A stretch of DNA of 64,000 nucleotides from Hippophae tibetana (Eukaryota > Streptophyta > Magnoliopsida > Rosales > Elaeagnaceae): assembly GCA_037013495.1 (NCBI GenBank), contig CM072810.1, forward strand, positions 35,183,843 to 35,247,842, written 5' to 3'. Within the stretch, counting starts at the first letter, position 1. Each line of letters opens with the position of its first letter. The notes under the pieces are model-generated. The model searched no databases. It saw only the letters and a list, made by a program, of their open reading frames with translations, and was not told where the DNA came from. Below, one piece after another: positions 21,777 through 34,700 of this stretch. The translations under genes were made by a program, and so were the position numbers.

Positions 21777-24719
21777 AAAGGTAATCCGAGCTCTAAAATG
21801 ATTATTTCAATGAATTTATAGTTCTATTTCTTCCAAGCGACTTCAAACATTTTGGAGACCACTCATATAGGCATTTGAGCAAAAAACTAAATCTAGAACT
21901 ATGCAGCTGAACAGAAATTTTGAACTCTATATCATGCAAGAGGATGAAACTTTGAACAAATTCTATGCAGGTTTTTCAATCATTATCAACTCCTCGTACA
22001 ATTTGGATGGACCTATTAGGAAAAAAAAGTAGATTGGGAAAATTGTTGTTAGCCTACATTATCATTTTCAAGAAAAAGATACCTTGCTTAAATCCATATA
22101 GAAGGCCTGTGAACTTACTGTTAAATGAATGAGTTGGGAAATTATTCGAACTGCATTATTTGTTGCCAAGATGATAGCAATCCACTTTCGCGGACGGAAA
22201 GAGCTTGACTTTATAGACATCAAGTATAGTGGTACGAGCGAAGCCATTTTGACACAATTGTTAGAAATGATGAATATAATACCAATGAAGAGAAAATATC
22301 TATACTTTCCCATAGATTTACTAAATTTCTTAGAAAGAATAAACCCGTTTTTAGGGATTTAAGAAAAAGGTAATCTGAGCTCTAAAATGATTATTTCAAT
22401 GAATTTATTGTTGTATTTCTTCCAAGGGACTTCAAACATTTTGGAGACCACTCATATAGGCATTTGAGCAAAAAACTAAATCTAGAACTATGCAGCTGAA
22501 CAGAAATTTTGAACTCTATATCATGCAAGAGGATGAAACTTTGAACAAATTCTACGCAGGTTTTTCAATCATTATCAACTGGTCGTACAATTTGGATGGA
22601 CCTATTTGGAAAAAAAAGTAGATTGGGAAAATTGTTGTTAGCCTACATTATCATTTTCAAAAAAAAGATACCTTGCTTAAATCCATATAGAAGGCCTGTG
22701 AACTTACTGTTAAATGAATCAGTTTGGAAATTATTCGAACTGCATTATTTGTTGCCAAGATGATAGCAATCCACTTTCGTGGACGGAAAGAGCTTGACTT
22801 TATAGACATGAAGTATAGTGGTACGAGCGAAGCTATTTTGACACAATTGTTAGAAATGATAAATCTAATACCAATGGAGAGAAAATATCTATACTTTCCC
22901 ATATATTTACGAAATTTCTTAGAAAGAATAAACCCGTTTTTAGGGATTTAAGAAAAAGGTAATCCGAGCTCTAAAATGATTATTTCAATGAATTTATTGT
23001 TGTATTTCTTCCAAGGGACTTCATACATTTTGGAGACCACTCATGTAGGCATTTGAGCAAAAAACTAAATCTAGAACTATGCAGCTCAACATAAATTTTG
23101 AACTCTATATCATGCAAGAGGATGAAACTTTGAACAAATTCTATGCAGGTTTTTCAATCATTATCAACTCCTCGTACAATTTGGATGGACCTATTAGGAA
23201 AAAAAAGTAGATTGGGAAAATTGTTGTTAGCCTACATTATCATTTTCAAGAAAAAGATAGCTTGCTTAAATCCATGTAGAAGCCATGTGAACTTACTGTT
23301 AAATGAATGAGTTGGGAAATTGTTCGAATTGCATTATTTGTTGCCAAGTTGATAGCAATCCACTTTCGTGGACGGAAAGAGCTTGACTTTATAGACATCA
23401 AGTATAGTGGTACGAGCGAAGCTATTTTGACACAATTGTTAGAAATGATGAATCTAATACCAATGAAGAGAAAATATCTATACTTTCGCATAGATTAACT
23501 AACTTTCTTAGATAGAATAAACCCATTTTTAGGGATTTTCAAAAAAGGTAATCCGAGCTGTAAAATGATTATTTCAATGAATTTATTGTTGTATTTCTTC
23601 CAAGCAACTTCATACATTTTGGAGACCACTCATGTAGGCATTTGAGCAAAAAACTAAATATAGAACTATGCAGCTCAACATAAATTTTGAACTCTATATC
23701 ATGCAAGAGGATGAAACTTTGAACAAATTCTATGCAGGTTTTTCAATCATTATCATATACCCGTACAATTTGGATGGACCTATTTCGAATAAAAAGTAGA
23801 TTGAGAAAATTGTTGTTAGCCTACATTATCATTTTCAAGAAAAAGATAGCTTGCTTAAATCCATGTAGAAGCCATGTGAACTTACTGTTAAATGAATGAG
23901 TTGGGAAATTGTTCGAATTGCATTATTTGTTGCCAAGTTGATAGCAATCCACTTTCGTGGACGGAAAGAGCTTGACTTTATAGACATCAAGTATAGTGGT
24001 ACGAGCGAAGCTATTCTGACACAATTGTTAGAAATGATAAATCTAATACCAATGGAGAGAAAATATCTATACTTTCCCATATATTTACTAAATTTCTTAG
24101 AAAGAATAAACCCATTTTTAGGGACTTAAGAAAAAGGTAATCCGAGCTCTAAAATGATTATTTCAATGAATTTATTGTTGTATTTCTTCCAAGGGACTTC
24201 AAACATTTTGGAGACCACTCATATGGGCATTTGAGCAAAAAACTAAATCTAGAACTATGCAGCTGAACAGAAATTTTGAACTCTATATCATGCAAGAGGA
24301 TGAAACTTTGAACAAATTCTACACAGGTTTTTCAATCATTATCAACTGGTCGTACAATTTGGATGGACCTATTTGGAAAAAAAGTGGATTGAGAAAATTG
24401 TTGTTAGCCTACATTATCATTTTCAAGAAAAAGATACCTTGCTTAAATCCATATAGAAGGCCTGTGAACTTACTGTTAAATGAATCAGTTGCGAAATTAT
24501 TCGAACTGCATTATTTGTTGCCAAGACGATAGCAATCCACTTTCGTGGACGGAAAGAGCTTGACTTTATAGACATCAAGTATAGTGGTACGAGAAAAGCT
24601 ATTTTGACACAATTGTTAGAAATGATGAATCTAATACCAATGAAGAGAAAATATCTATACTTTCGCATAGATTTACTAACTTTCTAGAAAGAATAAACCC
24701 ATTTTTAGGGATTTTCAAA
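21777..24719. repeat. Block D, five transitional and mosaic monomers
   Basis: Starts are 21777, 22366, 22955, 23544 and 24133. The 21777 monomer joins a TTCTATTTCTTCC front and CTCCTCGTAC, otherwise seen near 57656-62947, to the CCTATTAGG middle of block B. The 22366 monomer resembles 10011/10600. The 22955 and 23544 monomers share GAAATTGTTCGAATTGC and GCCAAGTTGATAG, an adjacent pair formed by local duplication or conversion. The 23544 monomer introduces the block E subtype with ATCATATACCCG and CCTATTTCGAATAAAAAG. The 24133 monomer has GTTGCGAAATT and ACTTTCTAGAAAG. The block looks like the seam between two differently evolved parts of the array. Confidence 0.8.
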
Positions 24720-27700
24720 AAAGGTAATCCGAGCTCTAAAATGATTATTTCAATGAATTTATAGTTGTATTTCTTCCAAGCTACTTCAAACATTTCGGAG
24801 ACCACTCATATAGGCATTTGAGCAAAAAACTAAATCTAGAACTATGCAGCTGAACTGAAATTTTGAACTCTATATCATGCAAGAGGATGAAACTTTGAAC
24901 AAATTCTACGCAGGTTTTTCAATCATTATCAACTACCCTTACAATTTGGATGGACCTATTTGGAAAAAAAAGTAGATTGAGAAAATTGTTGTTAGCCTAC
25001 ATTATCATTTCCAAGAAAAAGATACCTTGCTTAAATCCATATAGAAGGCCTGTGAAATTACTGTTAAATGAGTCAGTTGGGAAATTATTGGAACTGTATT
25101 ATTTGTTGCTAAGATGATAGCAATCCACTTTCGCGGATGGAAAGAGCTTGACTTTATAGAAATCAAGTAAAGTGGTACGTGCGAAGCAATTGTGACACAA
25201 TTGTTAGAATTGATGAATCTAATACCAATGAAGAGAAAATATCTATACTTTCCCATAGATTTACTAAATTTCTTAGAAAGAATAAACCCGTTTTTAGGGA
25301 TTTAAAAAAAAGGTAATCCGAGCTCTCAAATGATTATTTCAATGAATTTGTAGTTGTATTTCTTCCAAGAAACTTCAAACATTTTGGAGACCACTCATAT
25401 AGGCATTTGAGCAAAAAACTAACTCTAGAACTATGCTATTGAACAGAAATTTTGCACTCTATATCATGCAAGAGGATGAAACATTGAACAAATTCTATGC
25501 AGGTTATCAAACATTATCAACTACTTGTACAATTTGGATGGACCTATTTGGAAAAAAAAATTAGATTGAGAAATTTTTTGTTAGCCTACATTATAATTTT
25601 CAAGAAAAAGATACCTTGCTTAAATCCATATAGAAGGCCTGTGACCTTACCGTTAAATGAATCAGTTGGGAAATTATTCGAACTGCATCACTTGTTACCA
25701 AGATGATGGCAATCCATTGTCGTGGACGGAAAGAGCTTGACTTTATAGACATCAAGTATAGTGGTACGAGCGAAGCTATTTTGACACAATTGTTTGAAAT
25801 GATGAATCTAATTCCAATGAAGAGAAAATAGCTATACTTTCCCATAGATTTACTAAATTTCTTAGAAAGAATAAACCTATTTTTAGGGGTTTAAAAAAAA
25901 ACTAATCCGAGCTCTCAAATGATTATTTCAATGAATTTGTAGTTGTATTTCTTCCAAGAAACTTCAAACATTTTGGAGACCACTCATATAGGCATTTGAG
26001 CAAAAAACTAACTCTAGAACTATGCTATTGAACAGAAAGTTTGCACTCTATATCATACAAGAGGATGAAACATTGAACAAATTCTATGCAGGTTATCAAA
26101 CATTATCAACTACTTGTACAATTTGGATGGACCTATTTTGAAAAAAAAGTAGATTGAGAAAATTGTTGTTAGCCTACATTATCATTTTCAAGAAAAAGAT
26201 ACCTTGCTTAAATCTATATAGAAGGCCTGTGAAATTACTGTTAAATGAGTCAGTGGGGAAATTATTCGAACTGTATTATTTGTTGCTAAGATGATAGCAA
26301 TCCACTTTCGCGGATGGAAAGAGCTTGGCTTTATAGAAATCAAGTAAAGTGGTACGAGCGAAGCAATTGTGACACAATTGTTAGAATTGATGAATCTAAT
26401 ACCAATGAAGAGAAAATATCTATACTTTCCCATAGATTTACTAAATTTCTTAGAAAGAATAAACCCATTTTTAGAGATTTTCAAAAAAGGTAATCCGAGC
26501 TCTAAAATAAGTATTTCAATGAATTTATAGTTGTACTTCTTCCAAGCAACTTCAAACATTTTGGAGACCACTCATATAGGCATTTGAGCAAAAAAGTAAA
26601 TCTAGAACTATGCAGCTCAACATAAATTTTGAACTCTATATCATGCAAGAGGATGAAACTTTGACCAAATTCTATGCAGGTTTTTCAATCATTATCAACT
26701 GCCCGTACAATTTGGATGGACCTATTTGGAAAAAAAAGTAGATTGAGAAAATTGTTGTTAGCCTCCATTATCATTTTCAAGAAAAAGATACCTTGCTTAA
26801 ATCCATATAGAAGGCCTGTGAAATTACTGTTAAATGAGTCAATTGGGAAATTATTCGAACTGTATTATTTGTTGCTAAGATGATAGCAATCCACTTTCGC
26901 GGATGGAAAGAGCTTGAATTTATAGACATCAAGTATAGTGGTACGAGCGAAGCAATTTTGACACAATTGTTAGAATTGATGAATCTAATACCAATGAAGA
27001 GAAAATATCTATACTTTCCTTTAGATTTACTAAATTTCTTAGAAAGAATAAACCCGTTTTTAGGGATTTAAAAAAAAGGTAATCCGAGCTCTCAAATGAT
27101 TATTTCCATGAATTTGTAGTTGTATTTCTTCCGAGCAACTTCAAACATTTTGGAGACCACTCATTTAGGCATTTGAGCAAAAAAATAAATATAGAACTAT
27201 GCAGCTCAACATAAATTTTGAACTCTATATCATGCAAGAGGATGAAACTTTGAACAAATTTTATGCAGGTTTTTCAATCATTATCATATACCCGTACAAT
27301 TTGGATGGACCTATTTCGAATAAAAAGTAGATTGAGAAAATTGTTGTTAGCCTACATTATCATTTTCAAGAAAAAGATAGCTTGCTTAAATCCATATAGA
27401 AGCCATGTGAACTTACTGTTAAATGAATGAGTTGGGAAATTGTTCGAACTGCATTATTTGTTGCCAAGATGATAGCAATCCACTTTCGCGGACGGAAAGA
27501 GCTTGACTTTATAGACATCAAGTATAGTGGTACGAGCGAAGCTATTTTGACACAATTGTTAGAAATGATGAATCTAATACCAATGAAGAGAAAATATCTA
27601 TACTTTCCCATAGATTTACTAAATTTCTTAGAAAGAATAAACCCGTTTTTAGGGATTTAAAAAAAGGTAATCCGAGCTCCAAAATGATTATTTCAATGAA

Positions 27701-30700
27701 TTTATAGTTGTATTTCTTCCAAGCAACTTCAAACATTTTGGAGACCACTTATATAGGCATTTGAACAAAAAACTAAATCTAGAACTATGCAGCTGAACAA
27801 AAATTTTGAACTCTATATCATGCAAGAGGATGAAACTTTGAACAAATTCTATGTAAGTTTTTCAATCATTATCAACTACTCGTACAATTTGGAGGGATCT
27901 ATTTGGAAAAAAAAGTAGATTGAGAAAATTGTTGTTAGCCTACATTATCATTTTCAAGAAAAAGATACCTTGCTTAAATCCATATAGAAGGCCTGTGAAA
28001 TTACTGTTAAATGAGTCAGTTAGGAAATTGTTCGAACTGTATTATTTGTTGCTAAGATGATAGCAATCCACTTTCGCGGATGGAAAGAGCTTGACTTTAT
28101 AGAAATAAAGTAAAGTGGTACGAGCGAAGCAATTTTGACACAATTGTTAGAATTGATGAATCTAATACCAATGAAGAGAAAATATCTATACTTTCCCTTA
28201 GATTTACTAAATTTCTTAGAAAGAATAAACCCGTTTTTAGGGATTTAAAAAAAAGGTAATCCGAGCTCTCAAATGATTATTTCCATGAATTTGTAGTTGT
28301 ATTTCTTCCGAGCAACTTCAAACATTTTGGAGACCACTCATTTAGGCATTTGAGCAAAAAAATAAATATAGAACTATGCAGCTCAACATAAATTTTGAAC
28401 TCTATATCATGCAAGAGAATGAAACTTTGAACAAATTCTATGCAGGTTTTTCAATCATTATCATATACCCGTACAATTTGGATGGACCTATTTCGAATAA
28501 AAAGTAGATTGAGAAAATTGTTGTTAGCCTACATTATCATTTTCAAGAAAAAGATAGCTTGCTTAAATCCATATAGAAGCCATGTGAACTTACTGTTAAA
28601 TGAATGAGTTGGGAAATTGTTCGAACTGCATTATTTGTTGCCAAGATGATAGCAATCCACTTTCGCGGACGGAAAGAGCTTGACTTTATAGACATCAAGT
28701 ATAGTGGTACGAGCGAAGCTATTTTGACACAATTGTTAGAAATGATGAATCTAATACCAATGAAGAGAAAATATCTATACTTTCCCATAGATTTACTAAA
28801 TTTCTTAGAAAGAATAAACCCATTTTTAGGGATTTAAGAAAAAGGTAATCCGAGCTCTAAAATGATTATTTGAATGAATTTATTGTTGTATTTCTTCCAA
28901 GGGACTTCAAACATTTTGGAGACCACTCATATGGGCATTTGAGCAAAAAAATAAATCTAGAACTATGCAGCTGAACAGAAATTTTGAACTCTATATCATG
29001 CAAGAGGATGAAACTTTGAACAAATTCTACGCAGGTTTTTCAATCATTATCAACTGGTCGTACAATTTGGATGGACCTATTTGGAAAAAAAGTAGATTGA
29101 GTAAATTGTTGTTAGCCTACATTATCATTTTCAAGAAAAAGATACCTTGCTTAAATAAATATAGAAGCCATGTGAACTTACTGTTAAATGAATCAGTTGG
29201 GAAATTATTCGAACTGCATTATTTGTTGCCAAGATGATAGCAATCCACTTTCGTGGACGGAAAGAGCTTGACTTTATAGACATCAAGTATAGTGGTACGA
29301 GCGAAGCTATTTTGACACAATTGTTAGAAATGATGAATCTAATACCAATGAAGAGAAAATATCTATACTTTCCCATAGATTTACTAAATTTCTTAGAAAG
29401 AATAAACCCAATTTTAGGGATTTAAGAAAAAGGTAATCCGAGCTCTAAAATGATTATTTGAATGAATTTATTGTTGTATTTCTTCCAAGGGACTTCAAAC
29501 ATTTTGGAGACCACTCATATGGGCATTTGAGCAAAAAAATAAATCTAGAACTATGCAGCTGAACAGAAATTTTGAACTCTATATCATGCAAGAGGATGAA
29601 ACTTTGAACAAATTCTACGCAGGTTTTTCAATCATTATCAACTGGTCGTACAATTTGGATGGACCTATTTGGAAAAAAAGTAGATTGAGAAAATTGTTGT
29701 TAGCCTACATTATCATTTTCAAGAAAAAGATACCTTGCTTAAATCCATATAGAAGGCCTGTGAACTTACCGTTAAATGAATCAGTTGGGAAATTATTCGA
29801 ACTGTATTATTTGTTGCCAAGATGATAGCAATCCACTTTCGCAGACGGAAAGAGCTTGAATTTATAGAAATAAAGTAATGTGGTACGAGCGAAGCTATTT
29901 TGACACAATTGTTAGAATTGATGAATCTAATACCAATGAAGAGAAAATATCTATACTTTCCCATAGAAGTGCTAAATTTCTTAGAAAGAATAAACCTATT
30001 TTTAGGGGTTTAAAAAAAAGGTAATCCGAGCTCTCAAATGATTATTTCAATGAATTTGTAGTTGTATTTCTTCCAAGAAACTTCAAACATTTTGGAGACC
30101 ACTCATATAGGCATTTGAGCAAAAATCTAACTCTAGAACTATGCTATTGAACAGAAAGTTTGCACTCTATATCATACAAGAGGATGAAACATTGAACAAA
30201 TTCTATGCAGGTTATCAAACATTATCAACTACTTGTACAATTTGGATGGACCTATTTTGAAAAAAAAGTAGATTGAGAAAATTGTTGTTAGCCTACATTT
30301 TCATTTTCAAGAAAAAGATACCTTGCTTAAATCTATATAGAAGGCCTGTGAAATTACTGTTAAATGAGTCAGTTGGGAAATTATTCGAACTGTATTATTT
30401 GTTGCTAAGATGATAGCAATCCACTTTCGCGGATGGAAAGAGCTTGACTTTATAGAAATCAAGTAAAGTGGTACGAGCGAAGCAATTGTGACACAATTGT
30501 TAGAATTGATGAATCTAATACCAATGAAGAGAAAATATCTATACTTTCCCATAGATTTACTAAATTTCTTAGAAAGAATAAACCCGTTTTTAGGGATTTA
30601 AAAAAAAGGTAATGCGAGCTCTCAAATGATTATTTCAATGAATTTGTAGTTGTATTTCTTCCAAGAAACTTCAAACATTTTGGAGACCACTCATATAGGC

Positions 30701-31778
30701 ATTTGAGCAAAAAACTAACTCTAGAACTATGCAGCTGAACTTAAATTTTGAACTCTATATCATGCAAGAGGATGAAACTTTGACCAAATTCTACGTAGGT
30801 TTTTCAATCAATTTCAGCTACCCGTACAATTTGGATGGACCTATTTGAAAAAAAAGTAGATTGAGAAAATTGTTGTTAAACTACATTATCATATTCAAGA
30901 AAAAGATACCTTGCTTAAATCCATATAGAAGGCCTGTGAACTTACCGTTAAATGAATCAGTTGGGAAATTATTCGAACTGCATTATTTGTTGCCAAGATG
31001 ATAGCAATCCACTTTCGCAGACGGAAAGAGCTTGAATTTATAGACATCAAGTATAGTGGTACGAGCGAAGCTATTTTGACATAATTGTTAGAAATGATGA
31101 ATCTAATACGAATGAAGAGAAAATATCTATACTTTCCCATAGATTTGCTAAATTTCTTAGAAAGAATAAACCCATTTTTAGGGATTTAAAAAAAAGGTAA
31201 TCCGAGCTCTAAAATGATTATTTCAATGAATTTATAGTTGTATTTCTTCCAAGCTACTTCAAACATTTTGCAGACCAATCATATAGGCATTTGAGCAAAA
31301 AATAAATCTAGAACAATGCAACTGAACTTAAATTTTGAACTCTATATCATGCAAGAGGATGAAACTTTGACCAAATTCTACGTAGGTTTTTCAATCAATT
31401 TCAGCTACCCGTACAATTTGGATGGACCTATTTGAAAAAAAAGTAGATTGAGAAAATTGTTGTTAAACTACATTATCATTTTCAAGAAAAAGATACCTTG
31501 CTTAAATCCATATAGAAGGCCTGTGAACTTACTGTTAAATGAATCAGTTGCGAAATTATTCGAACTGCATTATTTGTTGCCAAGACGATAGCAATCCACT
31601 TTCGTGGACGGAAAGAGCTTGACTTTATAGACATCAAGTATAGTGGTACGAGAAAAGCTATTTTGACACAATTGTTAGAAATGATGAATCTAATACCAAT
31701 GAAGAGAAAATATCTATACTTTCGCATAGATTTACTAACTTTCTAGAAAGAATAAACCCATTTTTAGGGATTTTCAAA
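24720..31778. repeat. Long higher-order repeat, unit I (12 monomers, 7059 bp)
   Basis: Starts: 24720, 25309, 25898, 26486, 27075, 27663, 28252, 28841, 29429, 30017, 30605, 31193. Compared with unit II, many monomers pair at offsets of 7059, 6471, 5882 and 5294 bp, because whole monomers were gained or lost inside the unit. Two monomers here (25309, 25898) correspond to one hybrid monomer in unit II (32368). The 27075 and 28252 monomers, both with ATCATATACCCG and CCTATTTCGAATAAAAAG, are near copies, so a dimer was duplicated. The 28841 and 29429 monomers are also near copies. The unit ends with the 31193 type (TTTTGCAGACCAATC, GTTGTTAAACTAC, GTTGCGAAATT). Confidence 0.88.
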
Positions 31779-34700
31779 AAAGGTAATCCGAGCTCTAAAA
31801 TGATTATTTCAATGAATTTATAGTTGTATTTCTTCCAAGCTACTTCAAACATTTTGGAGACCACTCATATAGGCATTTGAGCAAAAAACTAAATCTAGAA
31901 CTATGCAGCTGAACAGAAATCTTGAACTCTATATCATGCAAGAGGATGAAACTTTGAACAAATTCTAAGCAGGTTTTTCAATGATTATCAACTACCCGTA
32001 CAATTTGGATGGACCTATTTGGAAAAAAAAGTAGATTGAGAAAATTGTTGTTAGCCTACATTATCATTTCCAAGAAAAAGATACCTTGCTTAAATCCATA
32101 TAGAAGGCCTGTGAAATTACTGTTAAATGAGTCAGTTGGGAAATTATTCGAACTGTATTATTTGTTGCTAAGATGATAGCAATCCACTTTCGCGGATGGA
32201 AAGAGCTTGACTTTATAGAAATCAAGTAAAGTGGTACGAGCGAAGCAATTGTGACACAATTTTTAGAATTGATGAATCTAATACCAATGAAGAGAAAATA
32301 TCTATACTTTCCCATAGATTTACTAAATTTCTTAGAAAGAATAAACCCGTTTTTAGGGATTTAAAAAAAAGGTAATCCGAGCTCTCAAATGATTATTTTA
32401 ATGAATTTGTAGTTGTATTTCTTCCAAGAAACTTCAAACATTTTGGAGACCACTCATATAGGCATTTGAGCAAAAAACTAACTCTAGAACTATGCTATTG
32501 AACAGAAATTTTGCACTCTATATCATGCAAGAGGATGAAACATTGAACAAATTCTATGCAGGTTATCAAACATTATCAACTACTTGTACAATTTGGATGG
32601 ACCTATTTGGAAAAAAAAAGTAGATTGAGAAATTTTTTGTTAGCCTACATTATAATTTTCAAGAAAAAGATACCTTGCTTAAATCCATATAGAAGGCCTG
32701 TGACCTTACCGTTAAATGAATCAGTTGGGAAATTATTCGAACTGCATCACTTGTTACCAAGATGATGGCAATCCATTGTCGTGGACGGAAAGAGCTTGAC
32801 TTTATAGACATCAAGTATAGTGGTACGAGCGAAGCTATTTTGACACAATTGTTAGAAATGATGAATCTAATACCAATGAAGAGAAAATAGCTATACTTTC
32901 CCATAGATTTACTAAATTTCTTAGAAAGAATAAACCCATTTTTAGAGATTTTCAAAAATGGTAATCCGAGTTCTAAAATAAGTATTTCAATGAATTTATA
33001 GTTGTACTTCTTTCAAGCAACTTCAAACATTTTGGAGACCACTCATATAGGCATTTGAGCAAAAAAGTAAATCTAGAACTATGCAGCTCAACATAAATTT
33101 TGAACTCTATATCATGCAAGAGGATGAAACTTTGAACAAATTCTATGCAGGTTTTTCAATCATTATCAACTGCCCGTACAATTTGGATGGACCTATTTGG
33201 AAAAAAAAGTAGATTGAGAAAATTGTTGTTAGCCTCCATTATCATTTTCAAGAAAAAGATACCTTGCTTAAATCCATATAGAAGGCCTGTGAAATTACTG
33301 TTAAATGAGTCAATTGGGAAATTATTCGAACTGTATTATTTGTTGCTAAGATGATAGCAATCCACTTTCGCGGATGGAAAGAGCTTGAATTTATAGACAT
33401 CAAGTATAGTGGTACGAGCGAAGCAATTTTGACACAATTGTTAGAATTGATGAATCTAATACCAATGAAGAGAAAATATCTATACTTTCCCATAGATTTA
33501 CTAAATTTCTTAGAAAGAATAAACCCGTTTTTAGGGATTTAAAAAAAGGTAATCCGAGCTCCAAAATGATTATTTCAATGAATTTATAGTTGTATTTCTT
33601 CCAAGCAACTTCAAACATTTTGGAGACCACTTATATAGGCATTTGAACAAAAAACTAAATCTAGAACTATGCAGCTGAACAAAAATTTTGAACTCTATAT
33701 CATGCAAGAGGATGAAACTTTGAACAAATTCTATGCAAGTTTTTCAATCATTATCAACTGCCCGTACAATTTGGATGGACCTATTTGGAAAAAAAAGTAG
33801 ATTGAGAAAATTGTTGTTAGCCTACATTATCATTTTCAAGAAAAAGATACCTTGCTTAAATCCATATAGAAGGCCTGTGAAATTACTGTTAAATGAGTCA
33901 GTTAGGAAATTATCCGAACTGTATTATTTGTTGCAAAGATGATAGCAATCCACTTTCGCGGATGGAAAGAGCTTGACTTTATAGAAATAAAGTAAAGTGG
34001 TACGAGCGAAGCAATTTTGACACAATTGTTAGAATTGATGAATCTAATACCAATGAAGAGAAAATATCTATACTTTCCCTTAGATTTACTAAATTTCTTA
34101 GAAAGAATAAACCCGTTTTTAGGGATTTAAAAAAAAGGTAATCCTAGCTCTCAAATGATTATTTCCATGAATTTGTAGTTGTATTTCTTCCGAGCAACTT
34201 CAAACATTTTGGAGACCACTCATTTAGGCATTTGAGCAAAAAACTAAATATAGAACTATGCAGCTCAACATAAATTTTGAAGTCTATATCATGCAAGAGG
34301 ATGAAACTTTGAACAAATTCTATACAGGTTTTTCAATCATTATCATATACCCGTACAATTTGGATGGACCTATTTCGAATAAAAAGTAGATTGAGAAAAT
34401 TGTTGTTAGCCTACATTATCATTTTCAAGAAAAAGATAGCTTGCTTAAATCCATATAGAAGCCATGTGAACTTACTGTTAAATGAATGAGTTGGGAAATT
34501 ATTCGGACTGCATTATTTGTTGCCAAGATGATACCAATCCACTTTCGCGGACGGAAAGAGCTTGACTTTATAGACATCAAGTATAGTGGTACGAGCGAAG
34601 CTATTTTGACACAATTGTTAGAAATGATGAATCTAATACCAATGAAGAGAAAATATCTATACTTTCCCATAGATTTACTAAATTTCTTAGAAAGAATAAA

